From an uncultured bacterium (GTDB lineage Bacteria; Bacteroidota; Bacteroidia; Chitinophagales; Chitinophagaceae), in NCBI GenBank assembly GCA_903951405.1, contig CAJBBV010000173.1:1-57067 (forward strand): a stretch of DNA of 57,067 nt, given 5' to 3'. The position numbers and the translations under genes were made by a program. Every line of letters begins with the position of its first letter. Positions within the stretch are counted from its first letter, which is position 1. The notes beneath the pieces were generated by a model. The model saw nothing but the letters and a program-made list of their open reading frames with translations. It was not told the DNA's origin and searched no databases. Shown here piece after piece: positions 21,194 to 31,821 of this stretch.

Positions 21194-22482
21194 ACGAAAT
21201 TTTAATCTTATTTTGTCTTATTCTAATTAATGGCTTTTTTTCAATGACTGAAATCGCATTGGTTTCAGCTCGAAAGGCTCGATTGGAGGCACAAGCTAAT
21301 AAAGGTGACTTGCGTGCCAAGCAGGCATTGTTGTTGGCACAAAAGCCTGATTCATTTTTGTCTACCATACAAATTGGAATTACTACCATTGGTATCCTTA
21401 CTGGTATTTTTAGTGGCGATAAAATCGTGGATGATGTGTCGGGCTATTTTTCTACGATACCGTTGTTGGCTAAATATAGTTTGGGATTGGCAACAGCTGT
21501 TGTAGTAATCGTCATTACTTTCTTTTCACTCGTTTTTGGGGAATTGGTTCCAAAGCGGCTAGGCATGACTAGTCCTGAAAAAATCGCTAAAAATGTTGCG
21601 GCCCCAATGAGATTGATTGCATTAGTTGTTCATCCCTTTGTTTGGCTGCTTACTAGTACTACAACGTTTATTATGAAGTTGTTTAGGGTTAGTGTTGGGG
21701 ATGATCAAGTTACTGAAGAAGAAATCAAAGCCATTATCACGGAAGGCAGCGAGCATGGTGCTATTGAGGATGCAGAGCATGAAATCATTCAACGTGTTTT
21801 TCACTTAGGCGATCGAAACATCACTTCATTAATGACGCATCGTAGTGATGTTATTTGGTTTGATGTTAATGATAATGAAAATCAAATTCGCGAAAAAATT
21901 CTAAAGGAGCCGCATTCTGTATATCCTATTTGTGATAAGGACATTGATAATGTGAAAGGCATTGTTTCTGTTAAAGACATGTACGTAACTCCAGATGATG
22001 TGCTTTTTAAAGATGTTATGAAAAATCCATTGTTCGTTCCTGAAAACATCAGTCCTTATCAATTGCTTGAAAAATTTAAGCAAACTAAAATTCATACTAG
22101 TTTTGTTGTGGATGAATACGGGTCACTGCTAGGGCTTGTTACATTGAATGATTTATTGGAAGCCATTGTTGGCGATTTACCTCAGCATGATCTTCAAGAT
22201 TATGAAATTATTGCACGAGAGGATGGGTCATATTTAGTGGATGCCCAAATACCATTCTACGATTTTCTTACACGATTCGAAAAGGCTGATTGGATGAATG
22301 AAGGGGAGCAAGAATTTGATACATTGGCAGGGTTTATTTTGCATACATTAGAGCGCATACCGTCTACTGGTGATAAATTTGAATGGAAAGGATTTTCGTT
22401 TGAAATTATTGACATGGACAGTCATCGTATTGATAAGGTGCTTGTTGTGATTTCTGATCAGATCAAAAGTGAAATGGATTAG
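21190..22482 (+). CDS. CNNM/CBS-domain hemolysin-family (TlyC/CorC-like) membrane protein
   Basis: DUF21 transmembrane domain (INGFFSMTEIALVSARKARLE), two CBS domains and a CorC_HlyC domain. ATG at 21190 overlaps the PAP2 stop; the ORF-track start at 21106 is unlikely. Confidence 0.92.
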   Translation: MNEILILFCLILINGFFSMTEIALVSARKARLEAQANKGDLRAKQALLLAQKPDSFLSTIQIGITTIGILTGIFSGDKIVDDVSGYFSTIPLLAKYSLGLATAVVVIVITFFSLVFGELVPKRLGMTSPEKIAKNVAAPMRLIALVVHPFVWLLTSTTTFIMKLFRVSVGDDQVTEEEIKAIITEGSEHGAIEDAEHEIIQRVFHLGDRNITSLMTHRSDVIWFDVNDNENQIREKILKEPHSVYPICDKDIDNVKGIVSVKDMYVTPDDVLFKDVMKNPLFVPENISPYQLLEKFKQTKIHTSFVVDEYGSLLGLVTLNDLLEAIVGDLPQHDLQDYEIIAREDGSYLVDAQIPFYDFLTRFEKADWMNEGEQEFDTLAGFILHTLERIPSTGDKFEWKGFSFEIIDMDSHRIDKVLVVISDQIKSEMD

Positions 22483-22497
22483 TTTTAAATCTTAAGC

Positions 22498-23283
22498 ATG
22501 AATTTGTCTCTAGTTGGAAAAACCGCACTTATTTCTGGGAGTTCACAGGGAATTGGGAAAGCCGTTGCTATTGAACTATCTCTATTAGGGGCTACCTGTA
22601 TATTATTATCAAGAAATGAAGCTGCGTTAGAAAAGGCTATAGGGGAACTTTCTTGTGATGAAGGCCAGCAGCATGAATATTACCCCATTGATTTTACTAA
22701 CCTGACTGAACTAGAAAGCCTCATTCAATCAATTACTCAAAAAAGGGATATTGATATTTTGATTAATAATACAGGCGGCCCGGCACCTGGCTTAATCTTG
22801 GACGCTGGGTTAGTTGAATTTGAAGTAGCATTCAAACAGCATGTTTTATGTAATCAGTTACTCACTCAACATATTGTTCCTGCGATGAAGAAAAACGGCT
22901 TCGGCAGAATTATTAATATTATATCGACTAGCGTGAGAATTCCGCTCGATAACCTTGGCGTTTCAAATACAATACGAGCAGCCGTTGCTTCGTGGAGTAA
23001 AACGATGTCGAATGAGTTGGCGTCTTTTGGCATAACAGTCAATAGCCTTTTACCTGGTTTTATAGACACACCTAGGTTGGATCAAGTAATAACTCATTTT
23101 GCCGCAAATGCTACAGTAGATAAATCGCAAATGCATCAACGGATGGTTTCTTCTGTGCCAACAAAGCGGTTTGGGGCACCGGCTGAAATTGCTGCTGTAG
23201 CTGCATTTCTGGCTTCACCGGCCGCATCATATGTAAATGGAATAAGTATGCCAGTTGATGGTGGAAGAACTGGCACAATTTAA
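22498..23283 (+). CDS. Short-chain dehydrogenase/reductase
   Basis: ISGSSQGIGKAVAIELSLLGA, NNTGGP and C-terminal NGISMPVDGGRTG motifs. Confidence 0.9.
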   Translation: MNLSLVGKTALISGSSQGIGKAVAIELSLLGATCILLSRNEAALEKAIGELSCDEGQQHEYYPIDFTNLTELESLIQSITQKRDIDILINNTGGPAPGLILDAGLVEFEVAFKQHVLCNQLLTQHIVPAMKKNGFGRIINIISTSVRIPLDNLGVSNTIRAAVASWSKTMSNELASFGITVNSLLPGFIDTPRLDQVITHFAANATVDKSQMHQRMVSSVPTKRFGAPAEIAAVAAFLASPAASYVNGISMPVDGGRTGTI

Positions 23284-23285
23284 TT

Positions 23286-24575
23286 ATGAAGCAATTTCAA
23301 AAAACGAAATCTTTTGCTGAAGTCCTAGACAAGGAAGACCCGTTGAGGATGTTTAGAGAAGAGTTTTGTATTCCAGGAAGTGAGATTGATAAATCCAAAA
23401 CATATTTTCTTGGTAATTCTTTAGGATTGCAGCCTAAAGTTACTCCCCACTATATTCAAGGCGTGCTCGATCAATGGGCAGCGAACGGCGTAGAATCTTT
23501 TTTTATGGGAGAAACACCATGGATTCATCAACATGCATTTCTTGTTGATCAGATGTCAATACTCGCTGGTGCAAAGTCACACGAGATTAGCATCATGAAT
23601 CAGCTTACGGTGAATATTCATTTGATGTTGGGGAGTTTTTACAGGCCTTCTGGAAAGCGAAAAAAAATACTTATTGAGTCAAAAGCATTTCCAAGTGACT
23701 ATTATGCTTTGTCTTCCTTTATTTCTTTTTTAGGCGAAGATCCCGCTTCTATTTTGATTCAGGTTGAATCGTTAGATCCGCAAATGAAAGTTCAAGACGA
23801 GGATGTTATTAATGCAATAAAAGACAATGGGGAGGAGATCGCACTGGTATTTATTGGTGGGGTAAATTATTACACGGGGCATGTATTCGACATGAAACGA
23901 ATAGCTTCAGCAGCTAAGCAAGTTGGCGCGTTAGTTGGATTTGATCTAGCACATGCTATTGGGAATGTTTCTCTTCAGTTGCATAATTGGGATGTTGATT
24001 TTGCATGTTGGTGTTCTTATAAATACCTTAATGCTGGTCCCGGCGCTGTTGGGGGTGTATACATTCATGAAAGATATCACACTGATGATTCTATAAAACG
24101 TCTAGCTGGTTGGTGGGGTTACAAACAGGAAGACCGTTTTCAAATGCATCAATCGTTTGAGCCAGAGAGTGATGCAACAGGCTGGCAACTGAGTACTCCT
24201 TCATTAATTCTATATGCTTGTTTAGAAGCCTCACTTTCTATTTTCAAAAAAGCCGGCTGGGAAAGGGTGATAGAAAAGCAAAAAATCATGAGTGCTTGGA
24301 TAAGATTTTTACTAGCCGATATACTTGTTAGTGAAGCTAGATCTATGTTCATTTGTATAACGCCTGAAGGGGCGGGATGTCAACTGTCATTCCTTTTTTC
24401 CCATTCTGGAAAAGAGGTATTTGATGAATTGATTGAAGCAGGATATATGCTTGACTGGCGTGAGCCCAATGTGATTCGGTTGGCTCCTGTTCCACTTTAT
24501 AATACATTTACAGAAATTTGGGATTTTTGTGAAACCCTTAAAATTGTTTTAAACCGACATTACGTAAAACCATAA
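23286..24575 (+). CDS. kynU: Kynureninase
   Basis: FLGNSLGLQPK, GFDLAHAIGNVSLQLHNWDVDFACWCSYKYLNAGPGAVGGVYIHERY and W..WGYK...RF motifs. Confidence 0.93.
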   Translation: MKQFQKTKSFAEVLDKEDPLRMFREEFCIPGSEIDKSKTYFLGNSLGLQPKVTPHYIQGVLDQWAANGVESFFMGETPWIHQHAFLVDQMSILAGAKSHEISIMNQLTVNIHLMLGSFYRPSGKRKKILIESKAFPSDYYALSSFISFLGEDPASILIQVESLDPQMKVQDEDVINAIKDNGEEIALVFIGGVNYYTGHVFDMKRIASAAKQVGALVGFDLAHAIGNVSLQLHNWDVDFACWCSYKYLNAGPGAVGGVYIHERYHTDDSIKRLAGWWGYKQEDRFQMHQSFEPESDATGWQLSTPSLILYACLEASLSIFKKAGWERVIEKQKIMSAWIRFLLADILVSEARSMFICITPEGAGCQLSFLFSHSGKEVFDELIEAGYMLDWREPNVIRLAPVPLYNTFTEIWDFCETLKIVLNRHYVKP

Positions 24576-24586
24576 ATATATTTTCA

Positions 24587-25399
24587 ATGAATAGAGCTAA
24601 GTTAATCGAGCGGATTAGAGAAGCTAATTCTTATCTGTGTGTAGGATTGGATACTGATATAGAAAAAATACCAGCGCACCTTAAAGAAGAGGAGGATCCT
24701 ATTTTCGCTTTTAATAAAGCAATTATTGATGCTACATTACCTTATTGCGTTTCCTATAAAATCAATACTGCATTTTATGAAGCGCAGGGATTGAAAGGAT
24801 GGGCGTCGTTAGAGAAGACAGTAAATTATATTCCCTCTTCGCATTTCAAAATTGCTGATGCCAAGCGGGGCGATATTGGGAATACATCCACCCAATACGC
24901 TATTGCTTTTTTGCGCAACATGCCTTTTGATTCCATTACAGTTGCTCCATATATGGGAGAAGATAGTGTGAAGCCATTTTTGCAATTCAACGATAAATGG
25001 GCTATTGTATTAGGACTTACATCAAATCCTGGTGCATTGGATTTTGAAATGAAATCACTTCAAGGGGAAGATTCTAAGAAACTCTATGAAGAAGTGATTC
25101 TAAAGGTATCGACATGGGGGACTCCGGAAAATTTGATGTTTGTTGTTGGTGCCACGCGCTCGGATGAGTTTATTCATTTACGGAAGATTGCACCGGATCA
25201 TTTTTTTCTTGTTCCTGGAGTCGGTGCCCAAGGAGGTAGTTTAGAAGAGATCTCTCGTAAAGCCATGACTAAGGACATCGGTATATTAGTCAATGTAAGT
25301 AGAGATATTATATATGCATCAGCTGGGGTTGATTTTGCGCAGCAAGCTGGTGAAAAGGCAAAGGGATATGCTCTAGAGATGGCTAATTATTTAGTGTAA
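24587..25399 (+). CDS. pyrF: Orotidine 5'-phosphate decarboxylase (PyrF type 2)
   Basis: LCVGLDTDIEKIP, KIADAKRGDIGNTSTQYA and FFLVPGVGAQGGSLEE motifs. Confidence 0.95.
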   Translation: MNRAKLIERIREANSYLCVGLDTDIEKIPAHLKEEEDPIFAFNKAIIDATLPYCVSYKINTAFYEAQGLKGWASLEKTVNYIPSSHFKIADAKRGDIGNTSTQYAIAFLRNMPFDSITVAPYMGEDSVKPFLQFNDKWAIVLGLTSNPGALDFEMKSLQGEDSKKLYEEVILKVSTWGTPENLMFVVGATRSDEFIHLRKIAPDHFFLVPGVGAQGGSLEEISRKAMTKDIGILVNVSRDIIYASAGVDFAQQAGEKAKGYALEMANYLV

Positions 25400-26010
25400 G
25401 ATTTTACTATTTCGGTAGCGATTTTTTCTGACCAGGCTTTGTATTCTTTTCCTGAAGGATGTAGTTTGTCCTTGGCTATAAAGGAGGGATCAACACTTCT
25501 TACTTTATATTCCGTAGTGATTTCTATGAATTGTACTTGAAACAACCTTGATATCGATTCCGCCATGTCATTAAAAGCATTTATTTCATCGGCGATTTTC
25601 TTTTTTTCTCGCCCCTCTGCAAATGGTGTAACACTCCAGTCGGGTATACTTAAGGTAAATACATTACTTTGTTTATTCCCTGCCAGTGAGATGGCCTTTT
25701 GCAAAAGTATTTCATATTCATAGCTAAATTCTTGAATAGTATTTCCTCTATACTGATTATTTACCCCTATTAATAAGGTTACAATATCATATGTATCGTT
25801 TAGTTTATTTGATACAATGGCGTTATATAATTCTCCTGTAGTCCAACCTGTTTTGGCTATAAGCACTGGAGGGTTTAATTGAAATTTTTTATTCCTGAGT
25901 ATTTCTACTGTTTGGTGTGGGAAACTATCCTGAATGGGTACACCTTCACCGATGGTATAAGAGTCGCCTAGTGCTAAAAAAGAGAGGTTGTGTATATATT
26001 CACTGTGCAT
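25387..26010 (-). CDS. SGNH/GDSL-family hydrolase
   Basis: FLALGDSYTIGEGV and DIVTLLIGVNNQYRG motifs, C-terminal KLHPSGKEY. Start set at ATG 26010 because the ORF-track start is TTG. Confidence 0.85.
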   Translation of the reverse strand: MHSEYIHNLSFLALGDSYTIGEGVPIQDSFPHQTVEILRNKKFQLNPPVLIAKTGWTTGELYNAIVSNKLNDTYDIVTLLIGVNNQYRGNTIQEFSYEYEILLQKAISLAGNKQSNVFTLSIPDWSVTPFAEGREKKKIADEINAFNDMAESISRLFQVQFIEITTEYKVRSVDPSFIAKDKLHPSGKEYKAWSEKIATEIVKSYTK

Positions 26011-26173
26011 TTTATTGGACTTAAAACGGATGAAGAAAAATACCTTTCTTTTCAATCAAAGTAGAAAGCTACTTATTTTTTTGAACTTAAGGGCTCGTTA
26101 AAGATGAGTTATTGCCTTTTGTTAGTCACCTGATAAGGTATAAAATTCGTTTTAGGCATGTACCTTCGTGTTC

Positions 26174-27118
26174 ATGAATTTTTTTATTACTAGAGTTTCT
26201 ATTCTTTTATTATTTACTCCGACGTATTCTTTCGCTCAGCAATCTGATTCATTATTCATGACAGGTGGGAAGCAGGTAACCTTAACTCCTGTTGTTATCC
26301 GCTCAGGAACGAATGTGCCTGGCTTTATGAAAAGAGTGGAGAATGACACAACATTTTACAAGGCTTTCAAAAACCTCAGGGTATTGAAGTATACATCATT
26401 GAATGATGTTAGAATGTTTGGCAAGAATGGAAAAGTAAAGGCCAGTATGAATAGTAAAACGCGTCAGTGGGCATCCAATTCATGTCGGGTTACCAATATA
26501 TTGGAAGAACAAACTACCGGAGACTATTATAATGATGAAGGGGTATGTAAGTATTATACAGGAGAATTGTATTCTTCACTTTTTTTCTCTACCGATACCA
26601 TTTGTGGAGAAACAAATGTCTTGAAAGATATTAAGCTATCCATACAAGGGAAGCGAGGATTAGATAAACACAAGGAGCAGCTTAAGATGTTGTTTTTCAA
26701 CCCCGGTAAAGATATACCGGGCATTCCACTAATGGGTAATAAGGTTATGGTTTTCGATCCATCACATTCAGATCTTTATAATTTCGTTATCGATATACAA
26801 GAATATAAAGGCCAACCTTGTTACCTGTTTTCATTGAAGGCGAAAGAGGATCTATCTTTTTTTAAAAAAGATGATATAGTTATTGATGAGATGGTAACGT
26901 GGTTTGATTATACTACGTTTGAGGTTTTGGCACGTAACTATAAGATGAGTTATAATGCGGGGGTTTATCGATTTAATGTATCGATGGAAGTTGAAATTGC
27001 AAAATTTGGGAAATATTTATATCCCAACGTTATACGTTATGATGGAAATTGGGGAGTAATGCTAAAAGGGAAGGAGCGAGGATTATTTACAGCAACAATT
27101 TATGATTTAGCTGATTAA
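26174..27118 (+). CDS. Hypothetical secreted protein
   Basis: N-terminal signal peptide (MNFFITRVSILLLFTPTYSFAQQ), no recognised domain; ATG at 26174 (ORF-track start is GTG). Confidence 0.65.
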   Translation: MNFFITRVSILLLFTPTYSFAQQSDSLFMTGGKQVTLTPVVIRSGTNVPGFMKRVENDTTFYKAFKNLRVLKYTSLNDVRMFGKNGKVKASMNSKTRQWASNSCRVTNILEEQTTGDYYNDEGVCKYYTGELYSSLFFSTDTICGETNVLKDIKLSIQGKRGLDKHKEQLKMLFFNPGKDIPGIPLMGNKVMVFDPSHSDLYNFVIDIQEYKGQPCYLFSLKAKEDLSFFKKDDIVIDEMVTWFDYTTFEVLARNYKMSYNAGVYRFNVSMEVEIAKFGKYLYPNVIRYDGNWGVMLKGKERGLFTATIYDLAD

Positions 27119-27181
27119 ATAATTGTCTTTGATAATTACAAAGTATTTCTAACCTGCTTTTTTCATTTCTTTAGTTAGTTA

Positions 27182-28255
27182 TTACGCTTCCAATGTTTTA
27201 TTGTTAGCATATCCTCTCCATTTTTCGATCAGATCTTTCATGTCCTCAGGTAGTTCGCTTTCGAATTTCATTTTTTCACCGCTGATTGGATGGATGAATC
27301 CAAGTATTTGAGCATGTAGTGCATGTCTACGGCAAATGCCAAAACAGTTATCTACAAATTGTTTATACTTTGTAAAAACCGTTCCTTTTAGAATTCTGTT
27401 TCCACCGTATACATCATCATTGAATAAGGAATGACCAACATGCTGCATATGGACTCTGATTTGGTGTGTTCTTCCAGTTTCCAATTCGCATTCAATCAGG
27501 CTTACGTATTTCATGTCTTCTAGTACCCTATAGTGGGTAATCGCTTCTTTTCCATGTTCACCACCATCTGGATATACATCCATTAATTTTCGAAGTCGCT
27601 CATGTCGAGCTATATTCCCCCTTATGGTGCCTGTTGTTTCATCAAATCCTCCCCAAACAAGCGCTATGTATTTTCTTTCAACGGTATGATCGAAGAATTG
27701 TTTAGCCAGTTTCATGGCAGCAATTTCTGATTTGGCTAAGACAAGCAGTCCAGTAGTGTTTTTGTCAATTCTGTGTACCATGCCAAATCGGGGCAGCTTA
27801 GTTTCTGATATATCAGGCTGTTGCTCCTTTAGATGCCAAGCTACTCCATTAATTAGTGTACCATTGTAATTTCCTGATCCGGGGTGCACCACCATACCGG
27901 CGGGCTTATTCACCACTAATATGTGATCATCTTCAAATACAATGTTGAGGTCAAGTTTTTCTGGAATAATGTCATAGGTTTCTGGACTTGTGTCTGAATA
28001 AAAAATAATTTGGTCGAATGGCCTTACCTTATAATTCGCTTTTGTGGGTATGCCATTAACCGTAACCATGCCAGCTTCAATAGCGAGCTGAATTTTATTT
28101 CGAGAAGTATTGACTGTTTTTGACAATATAAACCGATCCACCCGAAGTGGCTCTTGCCCTTTATCCACTGATAGGGTCAGTCTTTCGTATAACTCTTCCG
28201 AATATCCGGTGGAGATTTCCTCATCCTGGTTTTCAATCCTATCTGCCTGCGACAT
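27182..28255 (-). CDS. rluD: RluA/RluD-family 23S rRNA pseudouridine synthase with S4 domain
   Basis: S4 domain, then GMVHRIDKNTTGLLVLAKS and ECELETGRTHQIRVHMQHVGHSLFND. Confidence 0.93.
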   Translation of the reverse strand: MSQADRIENQDEEISTGYSEELYERLTLSVDKGQEPLRVDRFILSKTVNTSRNKIQLAIEAGMVTVNGIPTKANYKVRPFDQIIFYSDTSPETYDIIPEKLDLNIVFEDDHILVVNKPAGMVVHPGSGNYNGTLINGVAWHLKEQQPDISETKLPRFGMVHRIDKNTTGLLVLAKSEIAAMKLAKQFFDHTVERKYIALVWGGFDETTGTIRGNIARHERLRKLMDVYPDGGEHGKEAITHYRVLEDMKYVSLIECELETGRTHQIRVHMQHVGHSLFNDDVYGGNRILKGTVFTKYKQFVDNCFGICRRHALHAQILGFIHPISGEKMKFESELPEDMKDLIEKWRGYANNKTLEA

Positions 28256-28306
28256 AATACCTATTTTTGCAAAGATATTGTGTTTAGGTAGCTAATTCTA
28301 ATTGAG

Positions 28307-29020
28307 ATGATACAAGAAGTTATATTAAGGGATCTTTCGGTGTTAGAATATGGAGATGCATGGAAGCTACAAGAGTCTCTTTTGTTGGATAATACAAAAC
28401 TAAAATCAATTGCTTCAAAAAGTGGGGAGCAGGCCAAAACAACACATCATCTACTCTTTTGTGAACATCCTCCAGTATATACAATAGGTAAAAGTGGCAA
28501 AACAGAACATGTTTTAATTAGCCAAGATGAATTGGCCAAACGAAATATTGGATATTATCCTACTAACCGTGGGGGTGATATTACGTTTCATGGACCAGGT
28601 CAATTGGTGGGATATCCTATTATTGACCTAGAATATTTTTTTACAGATATAGGTAAGTACTTGCGGTCATTAGAAGAGGTAATTATTTTGACTATAGGCC
28701 ATTATGGTATTCGAGGCGAAAGGAGTAAAGGGGAAACTGGGGTGTGGTTAGACTCAGCTATTCCAGGGAAAGCTCGAAAAATATGTGCCATGGGGGTTCG
28801 ATGTAGTCGTTGGGTAACAATGCATGGATTTGCATTGAATGTCAGCACTGATTTAACTTATTTTAATTCAATCATACCATGTGGCATCCCCGATAAGCAG
28901 GTTACTTCATTGACGCAAGAGTTAGGTATTGAAGTTGATTTGAGCGAGGTAAAAGCGTTGGTTAGGAAAAATTTCGAGGACGTTTTTGGTTGTAAGGTCA
29001 TCGATTTTCAGGAGGTATAA
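28307..29020 (+). CDS. lipB: Lipoyl(octanoyl) transferase
   Basis: RGGDITFHGPGQLVGYPIIDL, KICAMGVRCSRWVTMHGFALNV and PCGIPDKQVTSL motifs. Confidence 0.95.
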   Translation: MIQEVILRDLSVLEYGDAWKLQESLLLDNTKLKSIASKSGEQAKTTHHLLFCEHPPVYTIGKSGKTEHVLISQDELAKRNIGYYPTNRGGDITFHGPGQLVGYPIIDLEYFFTDIGKYLRSLEEVIILTIGHYGIRGERSKGETGVWLDSAIPGKARKICAMGVRCSRWVTMHGFALNVSTDLTYFNSIIPCGIPDKQVTSLTQELGIEVDLSEVKALVRKNFEDVFGCKVIDFQEV

Positions 29021-29885
29021 AAAACCTGCTTTTTTCTTTAGGTTTCTGCCCATCATAAAGTTCATAGCTGAACCATCCGCTCGACATAAAATTTGACCTA
29101 TCAATCAGTAGTTTTGATTCTTTTATGTTTTTCATATTGAATAGCAGAGCCCCGTCTTCTTTATAAACAAAAAAAGAAAAATGTTTTTTTTCGGGGTTGG
29201 GCAGGATCAGCATTAGATTACCACCTGGGTTGATGTAGATAAAAGCTGAGGGTTGGAATATGTTTTCGGTAACTAGACTATCTTTCTTGATGAACTTAGA
29301 AATCTTTTCTATGTCTTCAATTTTTGATACAGGTATGTTCAATTGAACTCTTTCGTATTTCTTAGAGTTTACTTCCTCCTCAATATAATTTACCGCTTCT
29401 TGTACTACTTCCTTTTCTGTTTCGGTTATAGGGGATATCGAGGTTGGTGTAACAATGGTAGGCGAAACAATGACTTTTATGGGCTGATTTGCTCCTGCTG
29501 GAGCTGATGGTTTTGGTGGGAGTAGTATTTGTTTTATTTCTTTTATTGCTTTTTTGCCATTGGTAAAGAAATATCGACCATTAGGCTTTACATAAAAAAT
29601 TCGATAAAAGTATCGAATGCTATCTGTTGATTTAACTAGATATCCATTACTAAATGAAGTAGGATCTGGCATTGACATGATAGACTGATATCCTTTTAAG
29701 GAGTCCTTAGATCGTTGAATAATGAGTTGCCTTAATTCTTTGTCAGGATTATTCCATCCAATTATAGTCTTACCATTAATCTCTTTCGCCGTAAATGCAG
29801 GAAGTGTATCCTGAGCGCTTGCGCTAGCAGGATGCATTAATAACAGCAATATGCTCATTGTAGCTGTATATATAATTCTTCTCAT
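28998..29885 (-). CDS. Hypothetical secreted protein
   Basis: Signal peptide (MRRIIYTATMSILLLLMHPASASAQ), no recognised catalytic motif; overlaps the lipB 3' end. Confidence 0.65.
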   Translation of the reverse strand: MRRIIYTATMSILLLLMHPASASAQDTLPAFTAKEINGKTIIGWNNPDKELRQLIIQRSKDSLKGYQSIMSMPDPTSFSNGYLVKSTDSIRYFYRIFYVKPNGRYFFTNGKKAIKEIKQILLPPKPSAPAGANQPIKVIVSPTIVTPTSISPITETEKEVVQEAVNYIEEEVNSKKYERVQLNIPVSKIEDIEKISKFIKKDSLVTENIFQPSAFIYINPGGNLMLILPNPEKKHFSFFVYKEDGALLFNMKNIKESKLLIDRSNFMSSGWFSYELYDGQKPKEKSRFFIPPENR

Positions 29886-29910
29886 ACATTACAAATATAC
29901 ATTGGATGCG

Positions 29911-30801
29911 TCAAAAGCTCAATTCATTATTTGTTAATGATCTGTTGCCTTGTAAGCCACCACTGTGTATCAGGAGGATCCGTGAACCGGGCAAAAAGAA
30001 ATTATTTTTCATTGAATCGTAAAATGCTGAAATCATTTTTCCTGTATATACAAAATCCGTTTTTATTTGATGTGTTTCGTAGAAGCTATTCATCGTTTCT
30101 AGAAGCGCTGTGTCTTTTTTTGCATATCCACCATGATGATAGTTGAACAGCATGTCGAATTTATTTTTATCTAATTTATCGGAGGTAATTAATTTTCTGA
30201 TTTCATTGATGATTGAAAAATTATTTTTTAATACAGAAACCAATATTATTTTTTGGGTTGAATTGGAGCTATTTATAAGGCCTGCTGCCATTGTTCCTGT
30301 TCCGCATGCTGCTATGATATGACTATAGTTTTCGCTTCCTTCAAAAGATAGTATTTCTGATGCTCCTTTTGCACCTAAAAAGCCATAGCCTCCTTGTGGA
30401 ATTATTTGTTTTGTCGGGTATTTAGCTGCTAAGTCATGTAAATCGATTTTGTCGAATGCTTCTCGTGTAATAAACTGTAATTCCATGCCATGTATAATGC
30501 AATCTGAGAGTGTATTTGATAACTCTTTGGGTCTTTCTCCTCGTACTAATCCAATAGAAGAAAGTCCAATTTTTTTTGCCGCATAGGCGGAGGCTACAAG
30601 ATGATTTGAGTAGCTGCCACCTAGCGTGATAATACCATTTTTGTTTTTTTCTCTTGCTTCTTGAATATAGTATTTCAGTTTAAAAAGTTTGTTTCCTGAA
30701 ACGATGGGGTGAAGTAGATCGATTCGAAGCATATCTACAGTTGCATTACATTCTGTAAACAGCTCTTCTTGAATATTTTGAATATGTGATTTATCTATCA
30801 T
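29911..30801 (-). CDS. PLP-dependent ACC deaminase / D-cysteine desulfhydrase-like protein
   Basis: VSGNKLFKLKYYIQEA, GGSYSNHLVASAYAAKKIGLSSIGLVRGE and CGTGTMAAGL motifs. Confidence 0.85.
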   Translation of the reverse strand: MIDKSHIQNIQEELFTECNATVDMLRIDLLHPIVSGNKLFKLKYYIQEAREKNKNGIITLGGSYSNHLVASAYAAKKIGLSSIGLVRGERPKELSNTLSDCIIHGMELQFITREAFDKIDLHDLAAKYPTKQIIPQGGYGFLGAKGASEILSFEGSENYSHIIAACGTGTMAAGLINSSNSTQKIILVSVLKNNFSIINEIRKLITSDKLDKNKFDMLFNYHHGGYAKKDTALLETMNSFYETHQIKTDFVYTGKMISAFYDSMKNNFFLPGSRILLIHSGGLQGNRSLTNNELSF

Positions 30802-30875
30802 ATTATATATTGATAAAGTTCGTGTTTTGTTGCCTTCATAAATTCACTTTATTTTCGCTTACAAACATAAAGGTT

Positions 30876-31775
30876 ATGAAACCAACACTATTGATTTTGG
30901 CGGCAGGCATGGCATCGCGTTATGGAGGGATGAAACAAATAGAGGAATTTGGTCCTGAGGGCGAAACTATTATGGATTATTCCATCTATGACGCTATTCG
31001 GGTTGGTTTTGGGAAGATTGTCTTCGTGATTCGTGAAGAATTTGCAGAGCAGTTTAAAGCCATATTTGACCCAAAGTTAAAGGGTAAGGTTGATGTGGAA
31101 TATGTATATCAGCATTTGGATGCTCATTTAAATGGATACGTTAAGTCGCCTGAAAGAGCAAAGCCTTGGGGAACAGCACATGCTATTTTGTGTGCACAGC
31201 ATGTAATTCACGAACCTTTTGCTGTTATCAATGCCGATGATTTTTATGGTCATGATGCATTTGTGAAAGCATATAATTTTCTAACCACTACATGTAGTGA
31301 GAAGCATTATGCAATCATTGCATACGAATTAGGTCAAACATTATCAGACCATGGTACAGTCAACAGAGGTGTTTGTCAAGTAGATGGATTTGGTAATTTG
31401 GAAGAAGTTAGGGAGCGTTTAAATATTTCTAGAGCACATGGAGTAGTAAAGGCTGAGGATGGAGTTATGCCTGATCTGCTTAGTTTAAATACTATGGTGT
31501 CTATGAATTTCTGGTGCTTTAGTCCTTCTGTTTTTGAACTTTCCCAATCCTTGTTTGCAGACTTCCTCACGGCACATGGCCAAGAGAGTAAATCAGAATT
31601 TTTTATTCCAGTGGTAGCTGACCATTTTATGAAAGTTACTGTAGGTAGGGTAGAAGTAATTCCTACTTCAGCTATATGGTTCGGGGTTACTTATAAAGAA
31701 GATGCTCCTTCCGTTCGAGAGAGTATTGAAAAGCTACTTGAAGCAGGCGAATACCCCAAAGGACTTTGGCGTTAA
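30876..31775 (+). CDS. Nucleotidyltransferase-family (NTP_transferase) protein
   Basis: LLILAAGMASRYGGMKQIEEFGPEGETIMDYSIYDA and FAVINADDFYG. Start set at ATG 30876. Confidence 0.85.
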   Translation: MKPTLLILAAGMASRYGGMKQIEEFGPEGETIMDYSIYDAIRVGFGKIVFVIREEFAEQFKAIFDPKLKGKVDVEYVYQHLDAHLNGYVKSPERAKPWGTAHAILCAQHVIHEPFAVINADDFYGHDAFVKAYNFLTTTCSEKHYAIIAYELGQTLSDHGTVNRGVCQVDGFGNLEEVRERLNISRAHGVVKAEDGVMPDLLSLNTMVSMNFWCFSPSVFELSQSLFADFLTAHGQESKSEFFIPVVADHFMKVTVGRVEVIPTSAIWFGVTYKEDAPSVRESIEKLLEAGEYPKGLWR

Positions 31776-31821
31776 TTCATTCACGTACTTCGATATAGGA
31801 TTACGACAAACTACTTAGCCT

